A stretch of DNA of 17,722 nucleotides from Nitrososphaerota archaeon (GCA_005877185.1 VBPQ01000020.1:1-17722), one strand, 5' to 3'; shown: positions 1-8,021, counted from the stretch's first letter. Numbers and translations: made by a program. Notes: generated by a model from the letters alone, not told the origin.

Positions 1-276
1 GCTGATTCTATCGATCGCCTTTCTCTTCTCCAGAAGTTCGGAAGCGCTGATGAAGTCAGGCTCCAGCTTCCCCATCTCGACAAGCTTCTTCCTCGCCTTG
101 TTGTTCAGCTCAACTGCCTTCGAGGTGTCTATGTCCACAGCCTCAGCGATGTCCGTAGGACTCGCGGTCGCCAAGTCAAGAATCGTGTACACCCCTGCAT
201 CGTTGAGTTTCTGTTTCGTCGCGGGCCCCACACCGGGCAGGGTCGTGAGGGCGAGCTCCTCGTTGACTTCTTCCAT
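1..276 (-). CDS. radA: DNA repair and recombination protein RadA, N-terminal part (cut by window edge)
   Basis: Archaeal RecA/Rad51 recombinase, which forms filaments on single-stranded DNA for homologous recombination. Only the first 92 codons are in the window. They hold the helix-hairpin-helix N-terminal domain (LPGVGPATKQKL at about residues 13-24) and the linker ending EKRKAIDRIS, which in this family leads directly into the Walker A ATPase core; the core is outside the window. The ATG at 276 is the only usable start: an in-frame TAA lies ten codons upstream with no start codon between. A TATA-like element at 301-308 is about 25 bp before the start, so the message is probably leaderless. 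The gene lies 34 bp behind the AsnRS gene on the same strand but seems to have its own promoter. Confidence 0.92.
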   Translation of the reverse strand, partial: MEEVNEELALTTLPGVGPATKQKLNDAGVYTILDLATASPTDIAEAVDIDTSKAVELNNKARKKLVEMGKLEPDFISASELLEKRKAIDRIS

Positions 277-300
277 GCGGGAGGCCGACTCGAATTCCTC

Positions 301-308
301 TAATTAAG
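301..308 (-). promoter_or_regulatory. TATA box for radA
   Basis: On the minus strand this reads CTTAATTA, centred about 28 bp before the radA ATG at 276. Archaeal transcription starts about 25 bp after the TATA centre, which puts the start near 279 and predicts a leaderless mRNA. It ends just before the AsnRS stop codon (311-313). Confidence 0.5.
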
Positions 309-310
309 GG

Positions 311-1573
311 TTAAGGGGAGATTCTCGTCATCGTCCTGGGGAAGAGACCCGCCGCCCTGATATGCTTCAGTCCCGCGATCCACCTCGTCGTCCTCTCGAC
401 GCCGATCCCGAAACCAGTGTGCGGAGGCATCCCGTACTTCCTCAACTCGAGGTACCAGGAGAGAGACTCGGCAGAGAAATCCTGACTCCGGACCCTCTCC
501 ATCAACTCGTCGTATTCGGCGATCCTCTGCCCGCACGTCGCGAGCTCACCGACCCCCTCGGGGGCGATGAGGTCGGCCGACCTCGTCACCTTCGGGCGGT
601 CGCGATACGTCATGTGGTAAAAGGACCTCGCGCTCAGCGGATAGTCGGTGATGAAGAAGGGTGATTCGTGGCTCAAGCTGATTATCCTCTCCGCCTCGGT
701 TGTCAGGTCCTCCCCCCACTCGAAGCTCGCGCCCTTCCTTGCGGCAAAATCTCTCACCTCGTCGTAGGTAATCCTCGGGAGGGGCAGACTCAGCTCCTTC
801 AAGCTTCTCCCCAGAATCCTGAGCTCCTCCTTTCTTCTCTCTAGGACTCTCTTCACGATGAAGGCGAGCAACCCCTCGAGTAGCATCATGTTCTCGGGCT
901 GCTCGGTGAACGCCTGTTCTGCCTCGATCATCCAGAACTCCGTGAGGTGCTTTGCGGTCCTCGACTTCTCCGCCCGGAAGGCGGGCTGGAAGATCCAGAC
1001 CTTCTCGAGCGCGGGCAGTGCGGCCTCCTCGTAGAACTGGGCGGACTGGCTCAGGTAAGCCTTCTTCCCGAAGTAGTCGACTTCGAAGAGCGTCGAGCCG
1101 CCCTCGACGGCGGCCTGGACAAATGTGGGGGCGCTAATCAGGACGAACCCCTTCTCCCTGAAGTAGTCGAAGCTCGCTCCAATTACCTCGGAGCGTATCT
1201 TAATCGTCGCGATCACCTTTCTTCCCCTGATGCTCAGGTGGCGCTTGTCGTACAGGTAGGAGGGCGACTTCGCAGCCGACTTCGTTATCGGCCACGTCTC
1301 GGCGCGCGCTATGATTCTGAAATCTTTCACCTGGACCTCGCGTCCCCCGGGCGCCCTCTTGTCCTCCCTCACCGCGCCCTCGGCAGTTACCGCAGACTCC
1401 CTCGTCGCTGACTTCATCGCCTCGAAGGCGGAATCCGGGGTCGCACCTCTCTTTGCCGAGAGCTGAACGTAGCCGCTCCCGTCACGGAGAAGCAGAAAGA
1501 CCACACCACCGACGGCACTCTTCCTCACGACCCATCCGTTGAGCTTCGCGTGGGCCTCGGCCTTCGCGCTCAT
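311..1573 (-). CDS. asnS: Asparaginyl-tRNA synthetase (class II)
   Basis: Charges tRNA-Asn with asparagine in the cytosol. The order is an N-terminal OB-fold anticodon-binding domain (LNGWVVRKS onward) and then the class II catalytic core. Motif 2 (FRAEKSRTAKHLTEFW, about residues 199-214) and the motif 3 region (GFGIGVERTTRWIAGLKHIR ending FPRT..RISP) match AsnRS better than AspRS, whose motif 3 normally ends FPRD. The frame is open to 1705, but that start would overlap the divergent gene. The ATG at 1573 begins right at the OB fold, follows GGGAGTA, and gives 420 residues, normal for archaeal AsnRS. The usual Gly-rich stretch before the conserved Arg reads ATCGQR, a mild divergence. A TATA-like TATTTTTAAG near 1644-1653 on the minus strand could drive it. 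Confidence 0.9.
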   Translation of the reverse strand: MSAKAEAHAKLNGWVVRKSAVGGVVFLLLRDGSGYVQLSAKRGATPDSAFEAMKSATRESAVTAEGAVREDKRAPGGREVQVKDFRIIARAETWPITKSAAKSPSYLYDKRHLSIRGRKVIATIKIRSEVIGASFDYFREKGFVLISAPTFVQAAVEGGSTLFEVDYFGKKAYLSQSAQFYEEAALPALEKVWIFQPAFRAEKSRTAKHLTEFWMIEAEQAFTEQPENMMLLEGLLAFIVKRVLERRKEELRILGRSLKELSLPLPRITYDEVRDFAARKGASFEWGEDLTTEAERIISLSHESPFFITDYPLSARSFYHMTYRDRPKVTRSADLIAPEGVGELATCGQRIAEYDELMERVRSQDFSAESLSWYLELRKYGMPPHTGFGIGVERTTRWIAGLKHIRAAGLFPRTMTRISP

Positions 1574-1652
1574 TACTCCCGCGGCGTTGCTCGCTCTATC
1601 CACCCTCGCTCCGACACCTACCTGAAAGCGCGCGATTTCTCGTCTTAAAAAT

Positions 1653-2744
1653 ATGTCCGACTCCAAGCCAAGGGTTAAATTATCGGAGGAGGTTCCGTCC
1701 TTCACTCAAGAGATGAGACGAAAAGAAAGCGAGCCACGAACCGGGAAACCGTCCGCGCTGTTGAGGTGGACCGGGTTCGGCGCGCTTGCTGACCTCGAGA
1801 GGTCGGCATCGAACGTCCTCGCGGGAAGGGGTTTCAGAGTGGTGAGAGTCGGGGAGACGATCGCAGTCCTCGGAGGCGAACCGGCGACAGCCGCGAGGCA
1901 TTGCGCCCACCTGCCGGGGGTGGTTTGGATCGGACTCGGTTACACATCCGAGGGCGGGCCGGAAGCTCTTCTGGCTTCTCTCCAGGCCCTCGGGGAGAGA
2001 TACCTGAAGAGAAACTCGAGGTTCGGCGTTCAGGTTGAGGTGACTGGGAGTAAGAGTCTGAGAGGGGACTTGATCGGAGCCGCGAATTCGCGACTCCTTG
2101 GGCTGAGAAGAGGCACGAGGATCGACGAAAGAAGCCCCGAACTGATATTTCACGTCGCCCTCGACAGAAATCAGGGCGTCGCGGCTGTCGAGATCAGGAG
2201 AGGTGTCGGGGGAGTCCCGACGTCAACCGCGAAAGCGTTCTGCCTCGTCTCGGGAGGAATGCACAGTTCCGTCGTCGCGTGGATGGCAGCGCTAGCCGGC
2301 TTCTCGGTCGAACTCGTTCACCTCCGGACGAGTGAAGAGTCGGTCGTCGAGGCCGGGAGGCTGTACTCAGAACTGTCGCACCGAATCGACCCGACGAGAC
2401 TGAAGCTGACGCTGCTCACAGGTTCAAAGAACTCACCCAAGGGAGTCCTTGCGTCTTGGCTCAAGAAGAAGAAGGGTGGAGGGGAGAGTCCCGTCTTCGC
2501 CGGGTATCACCTCGAATGTCGAGAAGAGTTCAGTTGGCGGGGTGTGACGGGGGTCGTCTATCCTCTCCTGCTCTTCCCCGAGCCGGAGTTCAAGCGTGTC
2601 TTCGACTCGCTCGGACTGACAGGATACTTCGAGTCGAATGGGCTGCTCTCGGGTATCCAAGAATCTGTAGCCTCCGCGTACAGGGTTGGATCATTCGGCG
2701 GGGCTCGGGCGGAGCTTCACGAAGTCGTAGACTCGGTCAAGTGA
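1653..2744 (+). CDS. ThiI-like THUMP/PP-loop protein with altered PP-loop motif
   Basis: Resembles ThiI, the tRNA 4-thiouridine sulfurtransferase, which adenylates U8 and transfers sulfur; archaeal forms lack the rhodanese domain. An N-terminal ferredoxin-like part (about 34-95) is followed by a THUMP domain (about 105-190, FGVQVEV through GVGGVPTSTAKA) and a PP-loop ATPase fold starting FCLVSGGMHSSVVAW. The PP-loop consensus SGGxDS is SGGMHS here (200-205), so the conserved Asp is His204. After it the protein is Arg/Lys-rich and shorter than a typical PP-loop domain. The start is uncertain: ATG 1653 opens the longest frame, but the in-frame ATG at 1713 (residue 21) lies about 30 bp after a TATA-like TTAAATTA (1675-1682) and may be the real one. 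Convergent with the glycosyltransferase, overlapping it by 8 bp. May no longer be a sulfurtransferase. Confidence 0.75.
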   Translation: MSDSKPRVKLSEEVPSFTQEMRRKESEPRTGKPSALLRWTGFGALADLERSASNVLAGRGFRVVRVGETIAVLGGEPATAARHCAHLPGVVWIGLGYTSEGGPEALLASLQALGERYLKRNSRFGVQVEVTGSKSLRGDLIGAANSRLLGLRRGTRIDERSPELIFHVALDRNQGVAAVEIRRGVGGVPTSTAKAFCLVSGGMHSSVVAWMAALAGFSVELVHLRTSEESVVEAGRLYSELSHRIDPTRLKLTLLTGSKNSPKGVLASWLKKKKGGGESPVFAGYHLECREEFSWRGVTGVVYPLLLFPEPEFKRVFDSLGLTGYFESNGLLSGIQESVASAYRVGSFGGARAELHEVVDSVK

Positions 2745-3873
2745 GCGCCTTTACGATCTCAGTCTTGGCGTCGAGCCTCCTGGCAACGGCGGAGATTTCC
2801 CGAAGCCTCTGTCCGACCATCCCCCCCAAGAGCCTCTCGCTCGCTTCTGAGAACGTCTGGGTGGAGAGGTCGTCCTGCCCTACCCTGACGGCGATGCCGA
2901 GCCTCTCGGCCTTCTCTGCGTTTCCCTCCTGCTCTGTCTGCTGAGGAATCGGCACCAAGAGGGATGGCTTCTCGTTCAAGACGAACTGGGCTATGCTTGT
3001 GTGCCCCGCCCTCGAGACGACGAGGTCAGCCATCTCCAGAATCGAATCCTTTCCAGGGCACCACTCGTAGAACCAGCCGAAGGGCATCCTCCTCGGCTCG
3101 GAATCCCCCGAGGGGTCTCCTCCCGAGACGACCGACAGAACCTTCTCCTTCAGCGAGTCTGCTATTCTGAACGCCGCGGAGAGAAGCGGGGTCCTCGTCT
3201 TCGACGGGCCGGAGACCTGCCAGTAGACCTTGAGCCTCTTCTCCCCCTTCAGCCTCTCCGCGAGTGGGTTTCTCGTGTGGTCCTTCGGGGGAGTGAGGAA
3301 CCCGACGTATCTAGATTTGACGCGCTCCGAGGGCCAGAGGTTCCTCTCGCTAATCGTGTACGGCTCGGGAAGGTCGGGGAAGAGGATCGCATCGCTCAGG
3401 TTCCAGAGGGCCGCCCCTAACGAGACAGTCCCCGCGGAGATCATGCTCGCGGCTACCTGAGGGGTTCTGCGTGAACTCTCCAGCCGGAGCTGATTCAGCA
3501 CGGTAACGACCCTGGTCTTGGCAAGCCTCGCTGCTATCACGGTGGCCATCATCGAGTCGCTGAGAACCGAGTCTGCGCCGAAGGAGGCTATGTTGCGCGC
3601 CTCCTCACGAATCTGCTTCGTGAATCTGCCCGCATTCTGGGGAAAGCTCCTCGCAGTGTCGAGGGCGGAGAATCGACCGTCATCCTTCCAGCTGACGTCG
3701 ACGAGCGGGAGAGAGGAGCAGGCGTAGCCCTCTTGTCGTATCAGGGTCACCGCATCTCCCGAGCTGGAGAACTTCACCGAGTCGCCGCGCGCCTCCAGAA
3801 GTCGTGCGACGGAGAGCATCCGCGTGGCGTGACCCAGTCCGGACCCGAAGGCGCCGATGTGTATCCTCCGCAC
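2737..3873 (-). CDS. MurG/UGT-like glycosyltransferase (GT-B fold)
   Basis: Predicted nucleotide-sugar glycosyltransferase of the GT28/GT1 kind (MurG, UDP-glucuronosyltransferase-like). Acceptor and sugar cannot be told from sequence. The N-terminal Rossmann half starts IHIGAFGSGLGHATRML, with the Gly-rich loop typical of these enzymes. The C-terminal donor-binding half carries VVSRAGHTSIAQFVLNEKPS and the PIPQQTEQEGNAEKAERLG segment, where this superfamily binds the nucleotide sugar. At 378 residues it is full length for the fold, with no signal peptide or clear membrane helix. The start is GTG at 3873, only 6 bp after the AMMECR1 stop and preceded by TGA-ATTGAC, so the two genes are probably co-transcribed. 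It could act in lipid or protein glycosylation. Confidence 0.8.
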   Translation of the reverse strand: MRRIHIGAFGSGLGHATRMLSVARLLEARGDSVKFSSSGDAVTLIRQEGYACSSLPLVDVSWKDDGRFSALDTARSFPQNAGRFTKQIREEARNIASFGADSVLSDSMMATVIAARLAKTRVVTVLNQLRLESSRRTPQVAASMISAGTVSLGAALWNLSDAILFPDLPEPYTISERNLWPSERVKSRYVGFLTPPKDHTRNPLAERLKGEKRLKVYWQVSGPSKTRTPLLSAAFRIADSLKEKVLSVVSGGDPSGDSEPRRMPFGWFYEWCPGKDSILEMADLVVSRAGHTSIAQFVLNEKPSLLVPIPQQTEQEGNAEKAERLGIAVRVGQDDLSTQTFSEASERLLGGMVGQRLREISAVARRLDAKTEIVKALT

Positions 3874-3879
3874 GTCAAT

Positions 3880-4494
3880 TCACTTGAAGGTGACCGCCTT
3901 GATGGTGCCCCTCGCGACCAGCTCCGCGAAGACCTCCGCCTGAAACCTCTGGACGTTCACGCCGTCGAGGAGCCACGAATCCGGAGGCAATCCGGCCTTG
4001 ATGCAGGTTTCGGTGAGAAAGTCGGCGGGAGTAAGGTTGAACTCGACCGCGACCTGCGGAAGGAGCAGGCCGCTCTGGTACGAAGTGGAGATGATGAGCC
4101 CGTCGGTACCCGTCCTTATCGTTGAGGGGAGTTCACTCCTCCTGTCGACCTTGATCGTTTCGGGTTTGGTCAGCGCACTCACCTCCACGAGAATCTCCGC
4201 CAGCTCTGAGAGCTGCACCGGCGGAAAGCGTGGATCCTCACTCGCTGCCCCGATGGTAGCCTCGACGACCGCCTCTCCCAGCTCCTTCACCGGATAAGGG
4301 AAACCGATGCACCCACGAAGACTCTGCCCCTCGGGAGCACGGAGGTTGAGCGTGACGAATGCGCCTCTCCTCTCCCCAAGATAGCCGGTCCATCTCGCAC
4401 TCTTGGGTCTCTCTTCCGTTGACACGTACGAATCCAGCGTCCTCCTCGCAAGCCGTACAACCTCCACTCCCTGCGCCAAGCTAAGAAGAGGCAT
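3880..4494 (-). CDS. AMMECR1-domain protein
   Basis: Conserved cytosolic protein of the AMMECR1 family, found in archaea and eukaryotes; its biochemical role is not established. The signature RGCIGFPYP is at residues 60-68, near the family's invariant LRGCIG motif, and the DPRFPPVQLSEL segment that follows is also characteristic. The length, 204 residues, is usual for archaeal members. The ATG at 4494 sits about 28 bp behind a strong AT-rich TATA stretch (4515-4529), so transcription is probably leaderless. The downstream glycosyltransferase starts 6 bp after the stop, indicating a two-gene operon. Confidence 0.93.
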   Translation of the reverse strand: MPLLSLAQGVEVVRLARRTLDSYVSTEERPKSARWTGYLGERRGAFVTLNLRAPEGQSLRGCIGFPYPVKELGEAVVEATIGAASEDPRFPPVQLSELAEILVEVSALTKPETIKVDRRSELPSTIRTGTDGLIISTSYQSGLLLPQVAVEFNLTPADFLTETCIKAGLPPDSWLLDGVNVQRFQAEVFAELVARGTIKAVTFK

Positions 4495-4514
4495 GAAGCT
4501 TCAAACGAGCGCTG

Positions 4515-4529
4515 CTTAATTAATTAATC
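4515..4529 (-). promoter_or_regulatory. TATA box for AMMECR1-glycosyltransferase operon
   Basis: A run of ATTAATTAATTAAG on the minus strand, centred about 28 bp before the ATG at 4494, fits an archaeal TATA element for a leaderless transcript. It also separates this operon from the upstream TyrRS-Mut7-C pair, whose last stop codon is at 4532. Confidence 0.55.
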
Positions 4530-4531
4530 AA

Positions 4532-5017
4532 TCAAGTGCGCTTGGACGTCGCGATCAATACCTCGATCTTCCTCAGCCTGTTCCAGTGACTTCCGTGCCA
4601 ATAGACCTTGCCGCATTCTTCGCAGATGTGGTATCTCCTGTGCTTTGCCACGAGCTTGGAGGGGAGGAGACCCCTCACATTCTCCCGCTTCGCCTCGGAG
4701 AGAGACCCGTTGCAGAGGGCGCAGAGAGGGTCGCCGCCCACAAGAGGACAGTGAAACCTCTCGGCCTGCTCGACGAGGGAGACGATTCGCTCTCGGTCTT
4801 TCCGTCCGACGACGACGAAGGCAAGCAAACCACGCCTTCCCGCGGTCTCGCCGAGTGCCCTATCTGATGTCACGATCGCGCGTCCCTCCTCGCCTGCGAC
4901 CCTGAGAAGGTCGCTGTCCTCCCCGGTCTTGTAGTAGCTGGTATCAAACCCGAAGATTCTCAGCTTCCTGGCGAGGGAGCCGAGCATCGCGTCGACGATG
5001 AACTTGGGGCGAGACAT
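4532..5017 (-). CDS. Mut7-C RNase-domain (PIN-like) protein with zinc ribbon
   Basis: Small protein of the Mut7-C (DUF82) family, a PIN-like fold named after the C-terminal domain of nematode Mut-7 exonuclease and predicted to be an RNase. The N-terminal half (1-70) shows the PIN-like acidic pattern: FIVDAML with Asp9, a Glu/Asp cluster GEDSDLL at 32-38, and VTSDRAL with Asp52. The C-terminal half carries a zinc ribbon, Cys99-x2-Cys102 and Cys132-x2-Cys135 (LCALC, HICEEC), and the family's typical ending VYWHGSHW. The length of 161 residues is normal. It starts 15 bp after the TyrRS stop on the same strand, so the two are probably co-transcribed. Targets are unknown. Confidence 0.88.
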   Translation of the reverse strand: MSRPKFIVDAMLGSLARKLRIFGFDTSYYKTGEDSDLLRVAGEEGRAIVTSDRALGETAGRRGLLAFVVVGRKDRERIVSLVEQAERFHCPLVGGDPLCALCNGSLSEAKRENVRGLLPSKLVAKHRRYHICEECGKVYWHGSHWNRLRKIEVLIATSKRT

Positions 5018-5031
5018 TTTCTCTCCCGCCC

Positions 5032-6120
5032 CTATCGTGTTATCTCGGCGGATTTCACGTACTCGTAGAGCCTCCTGGCCTGAGTGTCTCTCTCGAAGTG
5101 CTCCCTCACGGGGCGAATTATTTCATCCATCGCATTCGCGACGGCCTTCTTCAGGTCGGACGGATGCAGCTTACCTTCCGTGTACGCCTTCTCCAGCTCT
5201 CGGTAGGAGGCGAATGTGACGCTCCCCCCGTACTTCTCTGGGCGGGAGACCTCGAGGGACTTCGCCTTCCTGAAGATGATGTACCTGCAGTATTCCAGGA
5301 CCGGATTGTTCTCAGCAACCTTTGCGGGGCAGAAGGCGCTCTCCACCTTTCTTCTGATCTCGGCGGTACTGTCGTGGACGAAGATGGAAGACTCCGGTTT
5401 GCTCTTGCTCATCTTGCTCGCTATCTCCCTGTCAATCGTGGCGTTCTCGTCGTACCCCTCCAGCTCCCTCGCACCCTGAAGGCTCATCAACAGATGGTGG
5501 TGGACGGCGACGGGCTTCTTCCACTTCAGCTTCTCGGCGACCTCCCGCGCAAGGATGTTGGCCCGGCGCTGGTCGAGGCCCAGCTGGCAGATATCGACCT
5601 CAAGCCAGAAGATATCGGCGACCTGCATCATGGGGTAGAGTAGCTGGGAGGTCTCGACGAGGTCTTTCGAGGTCCTCCCCATTATCGTGAGAGCTCGGCG
5701 AGCCCTCGCGAGCGTAACGTTCTGCGCGACTGTCACGACCTTCTTCCAGTACTCGTCTGTCCTCGCGGCGTCACTCGTCCAGAGAACCTCGACCTTGGAG
5801 AGGTCGACCCCCGCCGCCTTCCACACCTCGACGAAGTACCTCCCCACCTGCTGGATCTTCTCGAGGTCTCCCCCCATCTTGTTGTTGACCCAAGCAAACC
5901 AGTCGGCGACCCAGAGCCTTACTTTCACACCCGCCTTCTGGAGGTCCTCGAGGTTTATCGCCCGGAGGATGCCGAATGGGACGTGGGCGAGGCCGCTCGG
6001 CTCGAAGCCGTCGTAGGCGACCGGGTGTTCCTTCGTCTCGAGGAGAGTCCGAAGCTCCGGCTCGGTGATTATCTCCTCGCCAACCCTTCGTATCAGCTCA
6101 AGGCGTTCTTCTACGTCCAC
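5032..6120 (-). CDS. tyrS: Tyrosyl-tRNA synthetase (class I)
   Basis: Charges tRNA-Tyr; the archaeal C1-G72 type of tRNA-Tyr is encoded about 1.9 kb upstream on the same strand. The Rossmann core starts with GFEPSGLAHVPFG (about 38-50), where the HIGH motif has the form HVPFG. QLGLDQRRANILARE (179-193) matches the tyrosine/anticodon-proximal region, and KMSKSKPESSIF (236 onward) is the class I KMSKS loop. The open frame extends to 6369, but the upstream part translates to Arg/Pro-rich noise over the ctaA gene. The GTG at 6120 gives 362 residues, the archaeal norm, and sits about 30 bp after a TATA box (6148-6156), pointing to a leaderless GTG start. The Mut7-C gene follows after 14 bp. Confidence 0.92.
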   Translation of the reverse strand: MDVEERLELIRRVGEEIITEPELRTLLETKEHPVAYDGFEPSGLAHVPFGILRAINLEDLQKAGVKVRLWVADWFAWVNNKMGGDLEKIQQVGRYFVEVWKAAGVDLSKVEVLWTSDAARTDEYWKKVVTVAQNVTLARARRALTIMGRTSKDLVETSQLLYPMMQVADIFWLEVDICQLGLDQRRANILAREVAEKLKWKKPVAVHHHLLMSLQGARELEGYDENATIDREIASKMSKSKPESSIFVHDSTAEIRRKVESAFCPAKVAENNPVLEYCRYIIFRKAKSLEVSRPEKYGGSVTFASYRELEKAYTEGKLHPSDLKKAVANAMDEIIRPVREHFERDTQARRLYEYVKSAEITR

Positions 6121-6147
6121 CGCATCGACCCAGACCCTCGAGGGAGC

Positions 6148-6156
6148 GAATAAACC
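6148..6156 (-). promoter_or_regulatory. TATA box for tyrS
   Basis: GGTTTATTC on the minus strand lies between the ctaA stop (6165) and the GTG at 6120. The predicted transcription start near 6126 supports the GTG start and a near-leaderless transcript, and separates tyrS from ctaA. Confidence 0.5.
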
Positions 6157-6164
6157 TGATGGAG

Positions 6165-6596
6165 TCAGTACGCGTGGTGACGATAGAGTATCATCGCGGA
6201 GACGACGAGGCCGAAGATCAGGATAGCATTCGCCAGGTGCGCCGCGGCGACCAGAGCGTTCAGCTCCGTGCCGACCACCACTCCGCCGAGGAGGATCTGG
6301 ATCACGAGAAGAACGGATGCGAACTTCATCGAGCGCACCATGGCCGGGACGCGGAAGGGCATCCGCCACACCGCGTAGGTGGCCGCGAAGAGAAGGACAG
6401 AAGTCAGCACCGTAAGCAGTCTGTGGCTGTACTCGACGAGCACCCCGGTCGTCAGCGGGGGTATCAGCTGACCCTGACAGGTCGGCCAGTCAGGGCACTC
6501 CAGCCCGTAGCCGGCAGTCGTGACGTATGCCCCCACGACCATCAGCAGGTAGACTGAGATCAGCGTGAGCTGGAGAAGTACCCATTCATTTCGCAA
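6165..6596 (-). CDS. ctaA: Half-size heme A synthase (CtaA/Cox15 family)
   Basis: Integral membrane enzyme oxidising the C8 methyl of heme O to a formyl group, giving heme A for aa3-type terminal oxidases. At 143 residues with four hydrophobic helices it is half the usual eight-helix CtaA; half-length enzymes of this kind are known from archaea such as Aeropyrum and are thought to work as oligomers. The first extracellular loop carries the Cys pair in LECPDWPTCQG. Candidate heme-ligand histidines are in EYSHRLL (helix 2) and AAHLANA (helix 4). The start appears to be TTG at 6596; nearby ATGs are out of frame. A TATA-like CTTAACTA near 6626-6633 on the minus strand is suitably placed. With ctaB it completes the two steps from heme B to heme A. 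Confidence 0.9.
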   Translation of the reverse strand: MRNEWVLLQLTLISVYLLMVVGAYVTTAGYGLECPDWPTCQGQLIPPLTTGVLVEYSHRLLTVLTSVLLFAATYAVWRMPFRVPAMVRSMKFASVLLVIQILLGGVVVGTELNALVAAAHLANAILIFGLVVSAMILYRHHAY

Positions 6597-6696
6597 TCTT
6601 TCATTTTTCGGAGCGTCCCGTGACGATAGTTAAGAATTTTGGATTGTGGCACGGATGTCGCCGCGACGCCGGAGACACATTCGTCTATCTATCCGT

Positions 6697-7035
6697 CTAG
6701 GAAGCCTTGAAGAGGGACTCGATCTTCTGCTTGTAAACTGGTGCGGGCGCTGCCCCTATGATCCTCTCCTTCACCTTACCGCCCTTGAAGAGCATAACTG
6801 TCGGGATGCTCATCACTTCGAACTTCGCGGCGAGATCCTGGTTCGCGTCGGTGTCGATCTTCACGAACTTCACCTTTCCTGCGTACTCCTGCGAGAGCCT
6901 CTCGATGACAGGCTCGATGAGCCTGCAAGGTCCGCACCAATCCGCGTAGAAGTCGACCAAGACGGGTGTGTTTGAACGGACGACCTCCTCCTCGAACTTC
7001 TCGCTCCCTATGTGAAGCAATGTTTCTGCCTTCAT
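6697..7035 (-). CDS. trxA: Thioredoxin
   Basis: Cytosolic dithiol-disulfide reductase. A complete thioredoxin fold of 112 residues with the active site WCGPC at 33-37 and the cis-proline loop MSIPTVMLF. There is no signal peptide or membrane anchor, so it is not the extracytoplasmic type used for cytochrome oxidase assembly, although it lies between the two heme A genes on the same strand. The ATG at 7035 follows GAGGTGAT at a plausible Shine-Dalgarno distance, and a TATA-like CGTATAAGG near 7076-7084 suggests its own promoter. Confidence 0.96.
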   Translation of the reverse strand: MKAETLLHIGSEKFEEEVVRSNTPVLVDFYADWCGPCRLIEPVIERLSQEYAGKVKFVKIDTDANQDLAAKFEVMSIPTVMLFKGGKVKERIIGAAPAPVYKQKIESLFKAS

Positions 7036-7151
7036 TCTTGCTGTATCACCTCTGAAAAAAGCGGGGGCTCACTCCCTTATACGTCTAGCGCTGGTCGAAG
7101 TTGACTGCCCCAAGAACGGCGCGCCTCAGGATTGCAGGGCGATCGGACCGT

Positions 7152-7934
7152 TCAGACGAGCGCGGCGACCATCGCGAATGTGAAGATCATCGCCAGGTAC
7201 GGACTCGAGAACTTGAACGCGAGCCAGGCGTTGGACTTGGTCGGCGAAAGGAGAAGCTTGATGTTTGTAGCCAAAAGAAGTGCGTTCATCACCGAGGCCG
7301 CCGGGAGGTAGATGAAAAGCCCAGTACCCGGGAAGAGTGGGGTCAGAAGCAGGCTGACCGGAATCAGGATCAAGGTGTTCGCCACGATGAACCTCGAAGC
7401 CCTCCCGGCACCTACGACCGACGGGAGCATAGGAATGCCGACGGCGGAGTAATCTTCCTCTGTGATCACGGCGAGGCTCCAGAAGTGACTCGGAGTCCAG
7501 ACGAAGATCAGCACAGCGAGCAACGCTGCGGCCAGCGGGTCAGAGAAGGTCACCGAATACCATCCCGCTAGGGCGGCGCAACTCCCCGCGAAACCCCCGA
7601 GAACTATGTTCCAGGTCGTCCTCGGCTTGAGCAGGATGGTGTAGACGGAGATGTAGATTGCTGCCCCGAGGACGATGAAGAATGTGGCCACCAGATTCAG
7701 GAGGAGGTAGGAGAGAAGCTTCGTGCGTTTCATGCGCGCATCGATTCCCCTCTCGAGGTAGCTGTTCACGGCTAGCGACCCGGCCGAAGTAAGTCCGCCG
7801 CCGGCGAGGATCCCGAGTGTCACCCTCAATGGAGGAACTGAGTGCCCGGCGACGACGGCCGAGCCCACCCCCACGAAAAGAAGGAGAGGAATTATCCTTG
7901 GCTTCATAAGATGAAGATAGTCTGACAGGCTCAT
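7152..7934 (-). CDS. ctaB: Protoheme IX farnesyltransferase (heme O synthase)
   Basis: UbiA-superfamily membrane prenyltransferase that adds a farnesyl (or longer) chain to heme B to make heme O, the substrate of CtaA. The first prenyl-diphosphate binding motif is NSYLERGIDARMKRT (57-71). The second conserved region, WTPSHFWSLAVITEEDYSAVGIPMLP, is close to the CtaB signature and separates it from other UbiA members. LLKPRTTWNIVLGG is also typical. At 260 residues with about eight hydrophobic helices it is slightly short but complete. The ATG at 7934 is preceded by GAGG. It is on the same strand as trxA and ctaA, with 116 bp to trxA. Confidence 0.93.
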   Translation of the reverse strand: MSLSDYLHLMKPRIIPLLLFVGVGSAVVAGHSVPPLRVTLGILAGGGLTSAGSLAVNSYLERGIDARMKRTKLLSYLLLNLVATFFIVLGAAIYISVYTILLKPRTTWNIVLGGFAGSCAALAGWYSVTFSDPLAAALLAVLIFVWTPSHFWSLAVITEEDYSAVGIPMLPSVVGAGRASRFIVANTLILIPVSLLLTPLFPGTGLFIYLPAASVMNALLLATNIKLLLSPTKSNAWLAFKFSSPYLAMIFTFAMVAALV

Positions 7935-8021
7935 TCTTTCATTCCTCGGAGAAACCTTTCGAACTGCACCCCTTCTCGGCGTATATTAGAATTAGCGTTC
8001 TGAGGTGTCCCGGGAGCAGGA

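Noticed and set aside
1574..1705. Longer N-terminus for AsnRS up to 1705
   Set aside because: The extra 44 residues precede the OB fold, overlap the divergent ThiI-like gene and a TATA-like element, and exceed the family length.
6121..6369. N-terminal extension of TyrRS (83 residues)
   Set aside because: Arg/Pro-rich translation lying antiphase over the ctaA 3' end; the TATA box at 6148-6156 lies inside it, and the GTG at 6120 gives the normal length.
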